A program made the position numbers and the translations under genes. Shown here one piece after another: positions 32,165 through 43,682 of a stretch of DNA of 64,000 nucleotides (position 1 is the stretch's first letter; each line of letters opens with the position of its first letter). Source of the DNA: Euclidia mi (lineage: Eukaryota > Arthropoda > Insecta > Lepidoptera > Erebidae); contig OX123182.2 in NCBI GenBank assembly GCA_944739405.2, positions 44,331,598 through 44,395,597 on the forward strand, read 5' to 3'. Below the pieces are notes generated by a model. The model saw only the letters and a program-made list of their open reading frames with translations, had not been told where the DNA came from and searched no databases.

Positions 32165-32955
32165 AATATACTAGCTTTTGCCCGATGCTTGGCACGCGTA
32201 AATTACGATTAGATAAAATATTTTGTACAAACACCCTCCTCAAGGAACATACATGCTAAATTTAACCTTCTTGCGCCCAGTAATTTCGGCTGTAATGTGT
32301 CTGTCAGTCAGTAACGAAAAGATTTTATATACACAGATTAAAGTGATTCCATTGAAAAAATAAAAGTTAATACAAAGTTTGAAGTCAATCCACTGAAAGA
32401 ATAATAAGTTTCATACACACTTTGACCTCCTATCTTACCCCCTGAGGGTAGGAATTTAAAAAAAACTAGCTCTTAGTGTTCACTATAATTATTTGCGGAA
32501 CCAATTTATAAAGTTTGAAGTCAATCCACTGAGAGAATAATAAGTAACACACTTTGACCCCTATTTTACCCCATGAGGGTCGGAATTTTTAAAAAACAAA
32601 TTCTTAGTGTTCACTATCATCGTTTAAGGAACCAATATCAAAGTTTGTAGTCAACACATTAGAGAGATAAAAAGATACATACAAACTTTGACCCCCTATT
32701 TTACCCCCTTATAGGAGAAATTTTCAGAAAAATAATTCTTAGTGTTCACTATCGTCGTTTGAGGAACTAATATACAAAGTTTAGACTCAATCCATTTTTT
32801 TTCCCCAGTTTTACCAAAACTCCTGTCTTATTGCTACCCTGCACTCCTCAAGGAAGATACATGCTAAATTTCATCTTCTTGTGACCTGTAGTTTCGGCTG
32901 TAACGTGTCTGTCAGTCAGTCAGTAACGCAAGGATTTTATATATTAAGATAATAT
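32165..32955 (+). repeat. Interspersed repeat with about 120-bp internal tandem units
   Basis: Starts ACTAGCTTTTGCCCGATGC and ends in a GTCAGTCAGTAACG block followed by TTTTATATATTAAGAT. Both ends recur in insect genomes as borders of an abundant repeat (recalled, not searched). Inside, a unit of about 120 bp is present in three to four diverged copies. Each has CAAAGTTTGAAGTCAATCCA, a TTTGACC..TATTTTACCCC stretch and CTTAGTGTTCACTAT. An outer pair of CTTCTTGCGCCC-like and CTTCTTGTGACC-like blocks flanks the tandem part. No coding. Confidence 0.75.
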
Positions 32956-34654
32956 AATACTACTATTTACATTTCATTTAATGCATTAAATAAAATGTAA
33001 AGACCATACTACTATACTAGTTAGTTGTAAAAATTTACTAGTTTTTCGCATTGTCTAAGAGTTAATGTTCAATTCTGAGAGCGACTGAGAAACTAATTGA
33101 ACATAAAATTCTAGCACTATTTATATAGAATCTCATTTACAATAACCTCTTTATATACTTGAAAATGTGCGGGTATTTCATATTAATGAGAGAAGTGGAT
33201 GCTGGTTAGAAGTAAGACTATGCAGACAGTCTACGCCATTGATCATAATGTAGATTTAAGTTAAGATTTAGATATCTTAGTAAGATATGTCTTATTGAAT
33301 ATGTTAATCAGGCTAAATAATTGAAATTGAAGTTAAGATGTTCATGTACCTATTTTATAGCGGTTTGTTTTTGACTTAAAGCTTATTTTAAACAGAAAGA
33401 TTTGGATTACACTTTCGTAATTAGGATGGGCTATTGCTGTTTTGGTTATTTCACAAGAATAATAATCACAAAGTACTGTAAAAGTTTTCGGGCGGGATCA
33501 CAGAAAACTAAGCTAACGGTTATTTGCGTGGCTCTAACGCTGCAGGACGTTGACATAGACCACGGTGGTTTTAGAAGATAAACCCAGAGCGCCCATAGGG
33601 AAGAGTCATACAAACCTATACCTAACCCAGAAGAGTCTTGAGAATTTCAATGTCTGTAAAATATTCCATGACATTACAATTATGTCTCTCCATAAGTTAT
33701 TATTATTATTAATGAAGCTTCGATTCTTACTTCTACCTACAATAACTAAAGTTCAAATAATACCATTGCAAAAACATTGATTGAATCAGCGTTATGAAAA
33801 CGGATACAAATTAAGAAAATACACATAGCAGAAAACATTATTATTTTTCCAAGTAATTATGTTATACCAATGGTTCTTATCGCCATTCAGTATGAAACGA
33901 TAATATCTATACTGTCAAGTGGCTAACGTTTCGATTGCTCCGTTAACCAAAATTAGATTCCACCGCTGAAGGTGTTTCCTCCTAAAACAAAGGGCTGTAA
34001 CAGGAACGATACGATTAAATAAACATAATTGCTTTTGCTTTCATTGTTCGAAATGTTACAATATTAAAAGCTAGACGACGCTTAGCTTATGGTTATGCAC
34101 GATTACTTTGTCGAGTGTAATTACTGGTGTATTCATGCTAGGAGCAAATTAGAAATAGGTAATTAATTTGTTTGCTTGGGGCAAATATACCTGATTTGGA
34201 ATTTACTTTATTAAAGGAGGGTAGTAGTTTACTTGGATTGGATACAATAACATTTCTTTATTCTTATTGCTGTGAAATATAATATGATAGTATACATATT
34301 ATTATAATACATATACTATCTAGTAGTGCTACATATTATTATGATGGTAAGAGTTAGTCTATAGATGAACATAATAATGGAAATAGCTGTGTGATCTCAA
34401 CAGTGCACAATTAACTATCAACATCTGTCTATTATCAGACTCTAAATACGAATAATGAACAGACAGATTGATAGGGAGTCGCCTATATTTGGGCCTTGCG
34501 GACATGGAACGAAATGCAATTAGTATGAGTAGTGCTACTTTACTTACTCGCTACAGCGATCGTCAGCTATGTTAGTATTATAATCAATAGCCAAGCGTAT
34601 GCAACTGGATGTTCAGCGCCATAGGTGACTTACACGTGTCGCGACACATTAGTG
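32956..34654. other. No recognisable feature
   Basis: AT-rich sequence without supported coding capacity on either strand. Confidence 0.5.
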
Positions 34655-34690
34655 AAAAGGTAGCCTTTGTATTAACAAAGGCTACCTTTT
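34655..34690. repeat. Perfect hairpin, 16-bp arms, 4-nt loop
   Basis: AAAAGGTAGCCTTTGT, ATTA, then the exact complement. It lies 150 bp upstream of the candidate first exon and next to another small palindrome (GTGTCGCGACAC at 34637). It could be a regulatory or replication-slippage structure. Function unknown. Confidence 0.85.
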
Positions 34691-34738
34691 CTAGCGATAG
34701 TCGACACCCCCGCGGGCAGAGCCGCGTTTGGTGTGTCA

Positions 34739-34844
34739 ATTCAGTTATTCAGTCGCTGAGGAGTCAGCATAGAACTTTTAGCAGATGCGTCGCTACACTT
34801 TTTCTGGTGCAGCCTGTATTACTGCAACTTTTCATAAAAATCCA
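34739..34844 (+). other. Candidate host first exon (weak)
   Basis: A locally CpG-richer patch is followed by TCAGTTATTCAGTCG, which resembles an insect initiator. An ATG at 34785 opens MRRYTFSGAACITATFHKNP, and the sequence then meets CCAGTGAGTAG, a strong match to a splice donor (CAG/GTRAGT-like), at about 34845. The frame stays open beyond it without any motif. No downstream exon was recognised. This is a pattern-based guess from promoter, start and donor signals, with low confidence. Confidence 0.2.
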
Positions 34845-34849
34845 GTGAG

Positions 34850-35957
34850 TAGTACTGGCGTGACAGAAAGACAAACAGACCACACACTTACACATTTAAA
34901 ATACATGCATGGATGTGAGTTTATTTGGCAATCACATAAGAAATACTTTATGATATTGTGCATCGATCAAAACGATGTTTTGTTTTAATTGTTAGAAATA
35001 GTATCTACGACACGACTCATATCGTATAAAGATTTTGTATGCGTGTAAATATCCGTGCAGACAACTTCTTTTAGAACTTTGTACATAGCGTAGGTATATC
35101 GCCTCGTAGGTGATGTCATAAGTTTTCGCAACCGACGTGCATGCGTGAAGAAAACTTTATTCGTAGAGAAAAAAAGGGTCCTTAATGGACTCGTCATGAC
35201 AAGCTTATTATGATAAAAGTATCGAGTATAGTATACAACTGCTTTATGGAACTTTCACTTAGTTCGTGGTTTTATATTATTACATATTTTTTAGAAAGGA
35301 GAAGTATGATTTTGTTTGCGAATCTGCCGATCTGGGAAACAAAGAAAAGTGTGGCGATTAGTTGTTACTAATATTATGTTGAGCTAGAAACAAATACGTG
35401 CAATAATTATGCATACAATGCCTTATGTGTTGGTGTTACAATTGTCATTTAAATATAGGTATAAGAAGTAAACATAAATGCAACCAAATAATTATGATCA
35501 CGAGAGGCATAATTGAAAAATAATTGTTACGGCACATTAAATAAGCAAACTATTTAAATAGCAGTGCTATATAAAAAGTAAAAGTCATTTACAAAGTTTA
35601 AATGCAATAAAAATACGTAATACGGATATAAGAATACTTATCGGTTAGCGCTATTGTCACCAAACATTAAAAACCTACCAATGACTTAAGCAAAGTGCAC
35701 TCCCGATTAGCAAAGAAGTTTAAATTTGCTAAGCATCTTCTGGTAACAAGTTCTAATAATAAGAAATGAGAGTACTCTTAATAGGTGCAAAAATTTTCAA
35801 AATTTGCTAAGTTAATTCTAATTTTCCATTAGACTAATAAAGTTTGATAGAAAAAATGCTAATTCCATTCTGCAAAATCATAATTACTATTTCTGCGGGC
35901 TTTCAGGGCAAATTATTTCTGTATACATTAGGTACGCATTTTTATTAATACTGAATA
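34850..35957. other. No recognisable feature
   Basis: AT-rich DNA up to the BEL1 target duplication. If the exon candidate is real, this would be the start of its intron. Confidence 0.45.
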
Positions 35958-35962
35958 ACTTC

Positions 35963-36451
35963 TGGTTCGGCGTTACACCGAAACCGAAGGTTCCTAGGCG
36001 ATTTCGGAAAAAATGGACTGTATTTAAAGGATGGCGAGTTCTGATCGCCTAGGATTGGAGAGGGAGAGAAAGTATGGTGTAGAAAGGAACCTCTTACCTT
36101 GCACGGCAATCTTCTTCTTCTCAGAAGGGCAGTCTCCTGGTGTTTTCGAGATGAAGCTGCTTGATTCACTACACTACACTATTCGTTTCACTTTCACTCG
36201 CGAGCGGGTTTATTAGGTTTTCTTTGGTTGTAAGCGGTAATAATTATATATGGCGGTGCGGTGCGGTGCGGTACGGTATGGCGGACACGTTCTCAGCGTC
36301 TCGAATCTTCTGTCGCCGTTGATCAGGGCGGCCAATAGCGAGGCGTTTCGGGAGGGGATTTATGAAAAGGATCGCTCGGATTGGCCGAGCAGCGACGAAC
36401 CATTGACGTTGACGTGATTAGTTCTCAATGGAAAGCTAGATGGCGCTACCA
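35963..36451 (-). repeat. BEL1 3' LTR (489 bp)
   Basis: Includes a GCGGT microsatellite-like run (GGCGGTGCGGTGCGGTGCGG) near 36252 and a CTTTCACTCGCGAGCGGG segment missing from its partner. The open frames on both strands of the LTRs are incidental. Confidence 0.93.
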
Positions 36452-36666
36452 TATTCCCCCGGCCCTGAAAGGTTGCCTTTAAAAGAAGTAGAATTGAACT
36501 TATCTATGTTGGGTGTACTACCGCATAACCCATCAATAGGCCAAGACAGCGATATGATAATAAAATTAATCAAAATTAACCTTAGTGAAAACTACAAACG
36601 CAATAATAGCGAAGACTACAAACTAAATACTTAAACTAAGAGGTAGATCCAACTTCAGGCTAGATC

Positions 36667-38740
36667 TCACTGAGTTGGAAGCGGACAGAGACGTACAACA
36701 GGGCGCACGTAGCTCCCCTTAGCGGTTTTCACGGTAACAACGCGGGTTGTACCGTCCTTGGAAGTATGCAATTTCTCTACGATGGCTAACGGCCATGAAA
36801 GCGGCGGAGCATTATCCTTCTACTGATGATGTGAAATTGGGTAACAGTATTGGTGACGTACCGTCATTTTGACGTACTTCTCAAATGCCGAATTTTAGGA
36901 TAATTAATTACATGGGGGTAAAACAAACTACTTTTTTTACAAGTTTATATATTACTTTTATAAATGAAACACCTTTTTTATAGTATACTAGAAAAGTTTA
37001 CTTAAATTATGCTTACAAATATAGTATTAATATTTGGCTTGCATTTTCGTAGACATGAGATCAACCAAGATAAATTTAAAAAAAATTAACCAAATTAAAA
37101 TCTAGTCTTCTAGTCTTATTGATACTTAAATAATTATTCAAAAAATAACATTCATATATACTACTATAATAGAAAAAAATAAAATAAATCTCGATAACAA
37201 GTGACACAATTTTTATCTAGGCAATCAAGGCAGGCAGGTTTCTTGCACTATGATATGATGATCATTTTTCTTTTTTGCGGGATATATTGCGCAAGTTTCC
37301 CGTTTTTCAGGCTTTGTAGATGTAGACGGAACAGGTGCTGTATCTTCTATTTACAAAATTCTCTTGATAGAAGCGCGAATGTCTCGAGAAATTTCACTTT
37401 CAGAAAGCTCACTTTCGGTGTTGTGAACAGATTCCACACTGTGATTCTGGTCCAACTCAGGACCTTCTATGTAACTGACATCGCTTCTACTTTATTCTAA
37501 AATCTCAGTGACAATGCGTTCGTAATATTCGTCATTTGGATACATTTAAAATTTTTAATGAACTATAAATTACGGACACTATTAGTGATGTGATGTCAAA
37601 TTGACGTCAGGTATCCTTTATCTCTTCACCTGTGCGCGTGCGACGACCGACTCCAGCAAAATTGGGCGCCAAAGTGAGCGAGAGGTAGCTACTGAAAAGC
37701 GCGGGACGGTGAAACAAATCGTTCGAGAGATATTCAGTTGTTTTACTTGAAAGGTGTCAAATTGACGGTACATCACAAATTGAAGGTTAACATGTATTAT
37801 GACGACTAACGTACCCTCCTGTATAGGGGATGCAGGACTATTCCACTTTGATCTAGCCTGAAGCTGGTGTAGATATTCCGCACGCCAGCGCCGCCAGAAC
37901 GACTGCACGAGTTTATCCAGCAGAGTATGTCTCTGGAGCAAGCTTGAAGAGTCTGCTTCAGGAGCCGGAAATGACGATAATGGCACTGTGTTCAGAAAAT
38001 GTGCAGGGCTTAACGCGGATGGTTCTGCAGGGTCGCTACTCAATGCCGTGAGCGGACGCGAGTTGATCAGTGCCTTGACTTGTGCAAGGATAGTTAAAAG
38101 CTCTTCGTAAGAGAGGATCTGTTGACCTATAACTTTGAAGAGATGTGTTTTAATTATTTTGACCATGCTTTCCCAACATCCACCGAAATGTGGAGATGCT
38201 GGCGGAATAAACTTCCAGTCAATATGATTTATGGAAAGTTCCTCCTGAAGACGAGTACGATATTCTTCCTTGAAAAACTTATAAAGGTCGCGTAAATAAG
38301 AGCTTGCGCCCACGAAACAAGTGCCGTTATCCGTGTACAAACACTGTATAGGGCCGCGCCTTGAGAGAAATCGTTTAAGGGCTGCAAGGAACGACACCGT
38401 GCTTAAATCTGTCGCAACTTCAATATGCGTAGCGCGCGTCGTTAAGCATGTAAAAATACATAGCCAGGCTTTACGGCTTTTAACACCTCGACCACGCACT
38501 GGCGTATACTGCAGTGGTCCTGCGTAATCACAACCGGTGTGTGTATATATCTTTATCAACCTGGTTGACGCGCAGGCTAGGAAGATCTGCCATGGGAGGG
38601 AAAGTCGGACGCGGACGAAATTTGAAACAGACGTTACATTTATGTATTCTGTGACGAATTATTCGTCGAGCGGCTAAAATCCAATACTTATGCCTAAGTA
38701 AGGACATAAGCAACTCTGGACCAGCATGGAGTTGCTTCAA
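36667..38740 (-). pseudogene. BEL1 integrase and Pol C-terminus, interrupted
   Basis: The HHCC zinc finger (LHAGPELLMSLLRHKYW...HKCNVC, 38740-38528) is followed after a frameshift by the catalytic core (38559 downwards): GCDYAGPL, TDNGTCF and GGCWESMVK supply the D, D and E residues, and RPLTALSSDP follows. The core is open to EGTLVVI near 37810, where a DNA transposon (36841-37790) breaks the gene. Beyond it the reading resumes as KDNAPPLSWPLAIVEKLH to VRLCPLPTQ and a stop at 36667-36669, the usual end of BEL/Pao Pol. The insertion, the frameshift and a stop next to the insertion make it non-functional. Confidence 0.85.
36841..37790. mobile_element. Non-autonomous DNA transposon inside BEL1 pol
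   Basis: The ends carry GTGACGTACCGTCATTTTGA (from 36853) and the inverted counterpart TCAAATTGACGGTACATCAC (37757-37776). The right border is TTAA (37787-37790) and the left is GTAA, so a TTAA target and piggyBac relationship is possible but not shown. The interior has no transposase. BEL1 coding sequence continues on both sides of it. Confidence 0.6.
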
Positions 38741-38899
38741 GTGATAAAAATCAACAAGAAGGTCGACAACATGATCATGTTGCGGCAGAATGCAAGGATG
38801 TTTGTAGTTATAAGGTTCATCCGAATTTGACAGACGACCCCCAACGCGTATGACGCCGTGTTCATCGAGAAACGGCTTGAGTCTAAGGATAGCGGGAGA

Positions 38900-40210
38900 T
38901 CAAGGTACATTGTCTTTCAAATTTTGAATGTCGTTACTAAAATGAACAGCCTGTACAGCTTGTAGTAACTTACATTCTGCGAATTTGATATCAGTACTTG
39001 ATACAAAAGTCTCATTAGGTAGGTGCCTAAGAAACCTATAGACATAAACGATGGCGCGGAGTAACTTAGACCACGATGACATGCGTAGTGTGAGTGCATA
39101 GATGGGAGACTCCGCAACCTCAGCAATCACGGGATAAGAAACAGACTTCCGTTCGGGTACATCTTCGTCTTCTGCACCGTGGTCAAAGGGTTGCATGGGC
39201 TATTCTGGCGGATCATGGGAAATCCAAGAAGGTCCACGATGCCACAATCGATGATGCAGAAGATTAAGTGGAGTGACACCACGAGACAAGCAATCTGCGG
39301 GGTTCTCAATACCCGCGACGTGATTGAAACAAGTAGCAGGAACCAGTTCAATCAATTTGCTAACGCGGTTGGCGACAAAAGTCTGCCAGCGATGAGGAGA
39401 AGAATGAATCCAAGCGAGCACTACTTTGGAGTCGGAAAATGCGTATATTTTATTAATGGGGTAGTGGGGCAAAACTGTGTCTTGAACCTTGCGGAGCAAC
39501 TGAGACAGCAGAAGGGCCGCGCACAACTCCAGCCTCGCAACCGAAATGGTTTTAACAGGTGAGACCTTAGACTTGGCACAAACTAACTGCATCGAGTAGT
39601 TAGAACCAATGCGGACTTGCAGATATACGACTCCGCCGTAAGCACGCTCGCTGGCGTCAGCGAAACCTATTAAGTTGATTGTACATACATCTACCAACCC
39701 AAGATGACGCGGAATAGTAATTTGATTGAGCGCGGTAAGCTCAATATAAAACTGGCCCCAAGCGGCGACAATATGGTCAGGGGGTGTTTCATCCCACTCA
39801 CACTTTGATAGCCAAAGCTCTTTGATCAAGAGCTTGGCGTACAAAATTGTGGGAGTCACAAAACCCATTATGTCCCATAGTCGAGCCACTGTGGACAGCA
39901 TAGTGCGTTTGGTGCACTGCTCATCTGGCGGTGAGACGTCAAACCGAAAACTTTCGCAGGATTTGTCCCAGCGTAAACCGAGAACTTTATGCGGTACAGA
40001 CTTCTCAAACTCAATGTCTGGAGAAGCCTTATGAGAATCTGGTATGCGTGCGAGAACCTCCTTAGAGTTGCTTGTCCATTTGACAAGATCAAACTGGCCT
40101 CGCTTGAAAAGCTGAATAAGCTCTTCACAAAGCGAAATTGCTAGCGGAGCGGATATGACACTACAGGCAATGTCATCCATATACAAAGCGGAAGGGTAGT
40201 ATAGAATAGT
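38900..40210 (-). pseudogene. BEL1 RT C-terminal part and RNase H
   Basis: Opens at SALYMDDIACSV, which is the catalytic YxDD box, immediately after the satellite, so the fingers and most of the palm are gone. It continues through VLGLRWD, GFVTPTILYAKLLIKELW and the RNase H region (LIGFADASERAYGGVVYLQ, VARLELCAALLL, YAFSDSKVVLAWI, ENPADCLSRG). A TAG at 39200-39202 interrupts DPPE and PMQPFDHG, where related proteins have Trp, and the frame resumes to 38900. The fragment is dead for lack of most of the RT. Confidence 0.87.
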
Positions 40211-41135
40211 ATAGTGTAGCGTAGCGTAGCTTAGCATAGCTTAGCATAGCATAGCGTAGCATAGCATAGCGTGGCATAGCGTAGCATAGCATAGCATGGC
40301 ATAGCATAGTATGGCGTAGCATAGCGTAGCATAGCATAGCATGGCATAGCATAGGGTAGCATAGCGCAGCATAGCATAGCATAGCATAGCAAAGCGTAGC
40401 ATAGCGTAGCATAGCGTAGCATAGCGTAGCATAGCGTAGCATAGCGTAGCATAGCGTAGCATAGCGTAGCATAGCGTAGCATAGCGTAGCATAGCGTAGC
40501 ATAGCGTAGCATAGCGTAGCATAGCGTAGCATAGCGTAGCATAGCGTAGCATAGCGTAGCATAGCGTAGCATAGCGTAGCATAGCGTAGCATAGCGTAGC
40601 ATAGCGTAGCATAGCGTAGCATAGCGTAGCATAGCGTAGCATAGCGTAGCATAGCGTAGCATAGCGTAGCATAGCGTAGCATAGCGTAGCATAGCGTAGC
40701 ATAGCGTAGCATAGCGTAGCATAGCGTAGCATAGCGTAGCATAGCGTAGCATAGCGTAGCATAGCGAAGCATAGCGTAGCATAGCGTAGCATAGCGTAGC
40801 ATAGCGTAGCATAGCGTAGCATAGCGTAGCATAGCGTAGCATAGCGTAGCATAGCGTAGCATAGCGTAGCATAGCGTAGCATAGCGTAGCATAGCGTAGC
40901 ATAGCGTAGCATAGCGTAGCATAGCGTAGCATAGCGTAGCATAGCGTAGCATAGCGTAGCATAGCGTAGCATAGCGTAGCATAGCGTAGCATAGCGTAGC
41001 ATAGCGTAGCATAGCGTAGCATAGCGTAGCATAGCGTAGCATAGCGTAGCATAGCGTAGCATAGCGTAGCATAGCGTAGCATAGCGTAGCATAGCGTAGC
41101 ATAGCGTAGCATAGCGTAGCATAGCATAGCATAGC
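40211..41135. repeat. Decamer satellite ATAGCGTAGC inside BEL1 pol
   Basis: 40401-41120 holds 72 successive ATAGCGTAGC units, of which 71 are identical (one ATAGCGAAGC at 40761-40770). The flank 40211-40400 is a degenerate mix of ATAGC, GTAGC and ATGGC pentamers. Because the unit lacks stop codons on the minus strand, all three minus frames are open (repeating LRYATLCYAM). These frames are an artefact of the repeat, not genes. The array lies exactly where about 280-300 residues of protease linker and RT should be. Confidence 0.95.
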
Positions 41136-41138
41136 TAA

Positions 41139-42127
41139 TTAGTCCTTTATCTTACACACAGTTTTAGCACCCACCTTGATCTCTTGAAGAACAGAACAAC
41201 AACAAGACGTAATACAATGAGAAGTATGTAACGTAGGTACGGTACCCATAATCACATACCCAAATACCGTCTCAATAGCGGGCGGTAAGTTATGTTGCTC
41301 ACTACGTACCACTTTAGTTAGTAGCAAGTGCGGGAATATTGCAGCTCCGATCAAAACATCAATGTCTGCCGGATTCGCAAACTCCGAGTCTGCCAGCGGC
41401 AATGACTCGAGGTGTGTGAGTAGCGATACGTCCACATTAGCGTTTGGCAATGTGTCCGTAATACGCTCCATGATAAGCGAAGAAATGTTAAAATTAATGT
41501 TCCTATCAAAACGCGAATGTATTTAATATCTACGGAACCCTTGCAATGTTTTTCTGAACCGCCGATCCCTTTGACTATTGAGTTAGTATTTTTAAAGTTA
41601 TTCCACAATCTGAGGCGTTTGAACAACTCAAATGTTATTAAATTGGTCTGAGACGCGCTATCGAGTAAACAACGTACCATGTGCGGCGACCCATTAACAT
41701 CATAAACGATAACTTGCGCAGTCACTAACAGAACAGTCTTAGACGTCATACACCGCGGCTTAGCACTGCTCTGATCACTACAAACGCGCGAAGGCCGTCC
41801 GCGCGTGCACGCCGCCCGCGCAATGGATGTCGTACACAACGATATTTCATTCTGGATCGTGGGAGGCGCAGTTATCGTAGCCTGCACCTGCGACGTAAGT
41901 GTGTCAAGGTTAGCGGCTTGGCTTGACAACGGGCTACCTTTATCGAAATGTAACAGTGAATGGTGTCGTTGATTACATGAGCCGCATCTCGTTCTACTAG
42001 AACAATCACTCGTTTTATGCTTTATACTTAAGCAATTAATGCATGCTTTGTTATCTTTTACGCACGTGAAACGAGCAGTTAGATTTAAACCATTGAAGGC
42101 GGGACACTTGTAGAAAAGGTCGTGCAC
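41139..42127 (-). pseudogene. BEL1 zinc knuckles and aspartic protease
   Basis: Contains two Cys/His clusters (ACINCLSIKHKTSDC and CGSCNQRHHSLLH), the pair of knuckles typical of BEL/Pao Gag-Pol, then LLDSASQTNLITFELFKRL. There the protease active site reads DSAS instead of the usual DSGS or DCGS, so the catalytic Gly is lost. A frameshift near 41480 leads to DIDVLIGAAIFPHLL and VFGYVIMG (41471-41139), ending at the satellite edge. Confidence 0.82.
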
Positions 42128-42149
42128 TATATTACTGCACAGACACTTC

Positions 42150-43343
42150 TGTGAATTAATTTTATTAGATTCCGAGCATGTTACTGGATTAGGGACCGAG
42201 TTATTATTACTCTTTCGCGCTTTATTCGACCTTTATTTGCTGCTGCCAGTGTTAGACGGGCTAGGTGAACTAGACTGCGTATTATGAAATATTCGACACT
42301 GATCTTTGATGAACGAAATAAAACTATCTAGTGTAGGTATTTTATTATTGCGTGCCGTCATCTCGAAAGCACGAATTGTTTCAGTGTCAAACTTTTTAAA
42401 GCGAGTTGAAGCAACATAAAGTCGGAAAGATCTTCCAATTTTAAGTTCCTAAGATAATTAACCGCGGTTACGAAGTTATCTATAAACAGCTGGAAATTCG
42501 AGACAGATGCGGCACCTAAGACAGTTTAAGATTTAAAGCTTGGTCAAAGTAGGTAGACGCTAGGACGCGCGTGTCTTGATATCTATCAAGTAGTGACTGA
42601 AATATGACCTGATAATTCTCAGCACTGGGTGTGACACCTGCAAATATGGATTGGGCCTTCGGTGACAGTTTACCTATTAAATAGTACAATCTGTCAGCAT
42701 CTGTCAGAGATTTTAAACTTTCGCGATTTGTATACATCATACAAAATAAATTAGCGGGTCTTAATCGCGTACAACTAACTTATATAAGGTATAAATACCT
42801 ATTTGGTTCCGACGTTTCACTCGTCTTGCACCGAGCGTGGTCGCGGAGAGACTCTCCGCGACCACGCTCGGTGCAAATTTATTTTGTATCCGTCAGAGAA
42901 CCATTATTTTGCACTGTAGACTTAAAACTCGCATAGAATAACGGCCAGTTTCGTATATCGCCAGCAAACGACATAATCTCAATTGGCGGTAATCTCGGCA
43001 TGTGGGCCGTGGCAAAAGGCTGTGCCGAACATTTACCCTCCAATTGCGATTGTATACGCTTAATAATACAATAAAGATCTTCGAATGAGGTGTACGCCTG
43101 ATAATTCGGTTTTTCATCAGAATTAGCAGAAAGCAATCTTGCGTTATAATCGTCTAACAACTTATGAATATCTGTTCGAATACTATCTACTGTCATACAA
43201 TAGAGGCTATTACTGTCAGACGTGGCTGCGGTCCTTGACCGCTCGTAAATGTTTTGAATACGCTCAAATAAAATATTGCGTTTTGCTTCTAAGATTGTCA
43301 TCTCTTTGTCTTCCGACACGCGTGACTTCTTTTGTTGTGACAT
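42150..43343 (-). pseudogene. BEL1 Gag N-terminal region, interrupted by a MITE
   Basis: Starts MSQQKKSRVSEDKEMTILEA at 43343 and reaches LPPIEIMSFAGDIRNWPLFY, the conserved segment found in many BEL/Pao Gag proteins (compare LPQIQIPKFDG in BEL2). At SLTD it is cut by the 42711-42891 MITE and resumes as DADRLYYLIGKLSPKAQSIF to a stop at 42516-42518. Further Gag sequence (42150-42515) is in broken frames. The 8-bp duplication GTCAGAGA at the MITE borders confirms insertion into an intact gag. Confidence 0.8.
42711..42891. mobile_element. 181-bp MITE with a perfect terminal-proximal hairpin
   Basis: Flanked by GTCAGAGA (42703-42710 and 42892-42899). Begins TTTTAAACTTTCGCGATTTG and contains ATACAAAATAAATT, whose inverted copy is at the right end. 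Near that end is a perfect palindrome, 42826-42850 against 42852-42876 (CACCGAGCGTGGTCGCGGAG arm, 25 bp, 1-nt loop). Same family as 26181 and 54590. Confidence 0.85.
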
Positions 43344-43682
43344 GCTTACGTAAGTATAAGCTAATGAGACCGAAACAAAATAAGAATATCTAATGTACCT
43401 ACCTATTATTTTACCTAAGTAGGCTAAGTAGGCAACACTTTAGAGCTGTGGAATTAAAAGTTGCTCGAAATATGAGATTTACAAGACAACTATGATAGTT
43501 CCAGAAATAATAATTGAGTAAGTAGGTAGCTACATAAAAGTTTACCTACTGATGCGGGCGGAAACAACCATGTGACGGTAATGTGAATGGACTAGGAGTA
43601 TAGCTAGGTGCTATAACTGCCTAGGTATAGAGATATAACGTATAAAAACGTAAATGAATCCGACTCGTATGGATAAAAAAAA

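Noticed and set aside
40173..41132. Three overlapping 293-319 codon minus-strand frames of LRYATLCYAM repeats
   Set aside because: They are the three readings of the stop-free decamer ATAGCGTAGC. No start context, conservation or non-repeat sequence supports a protein.
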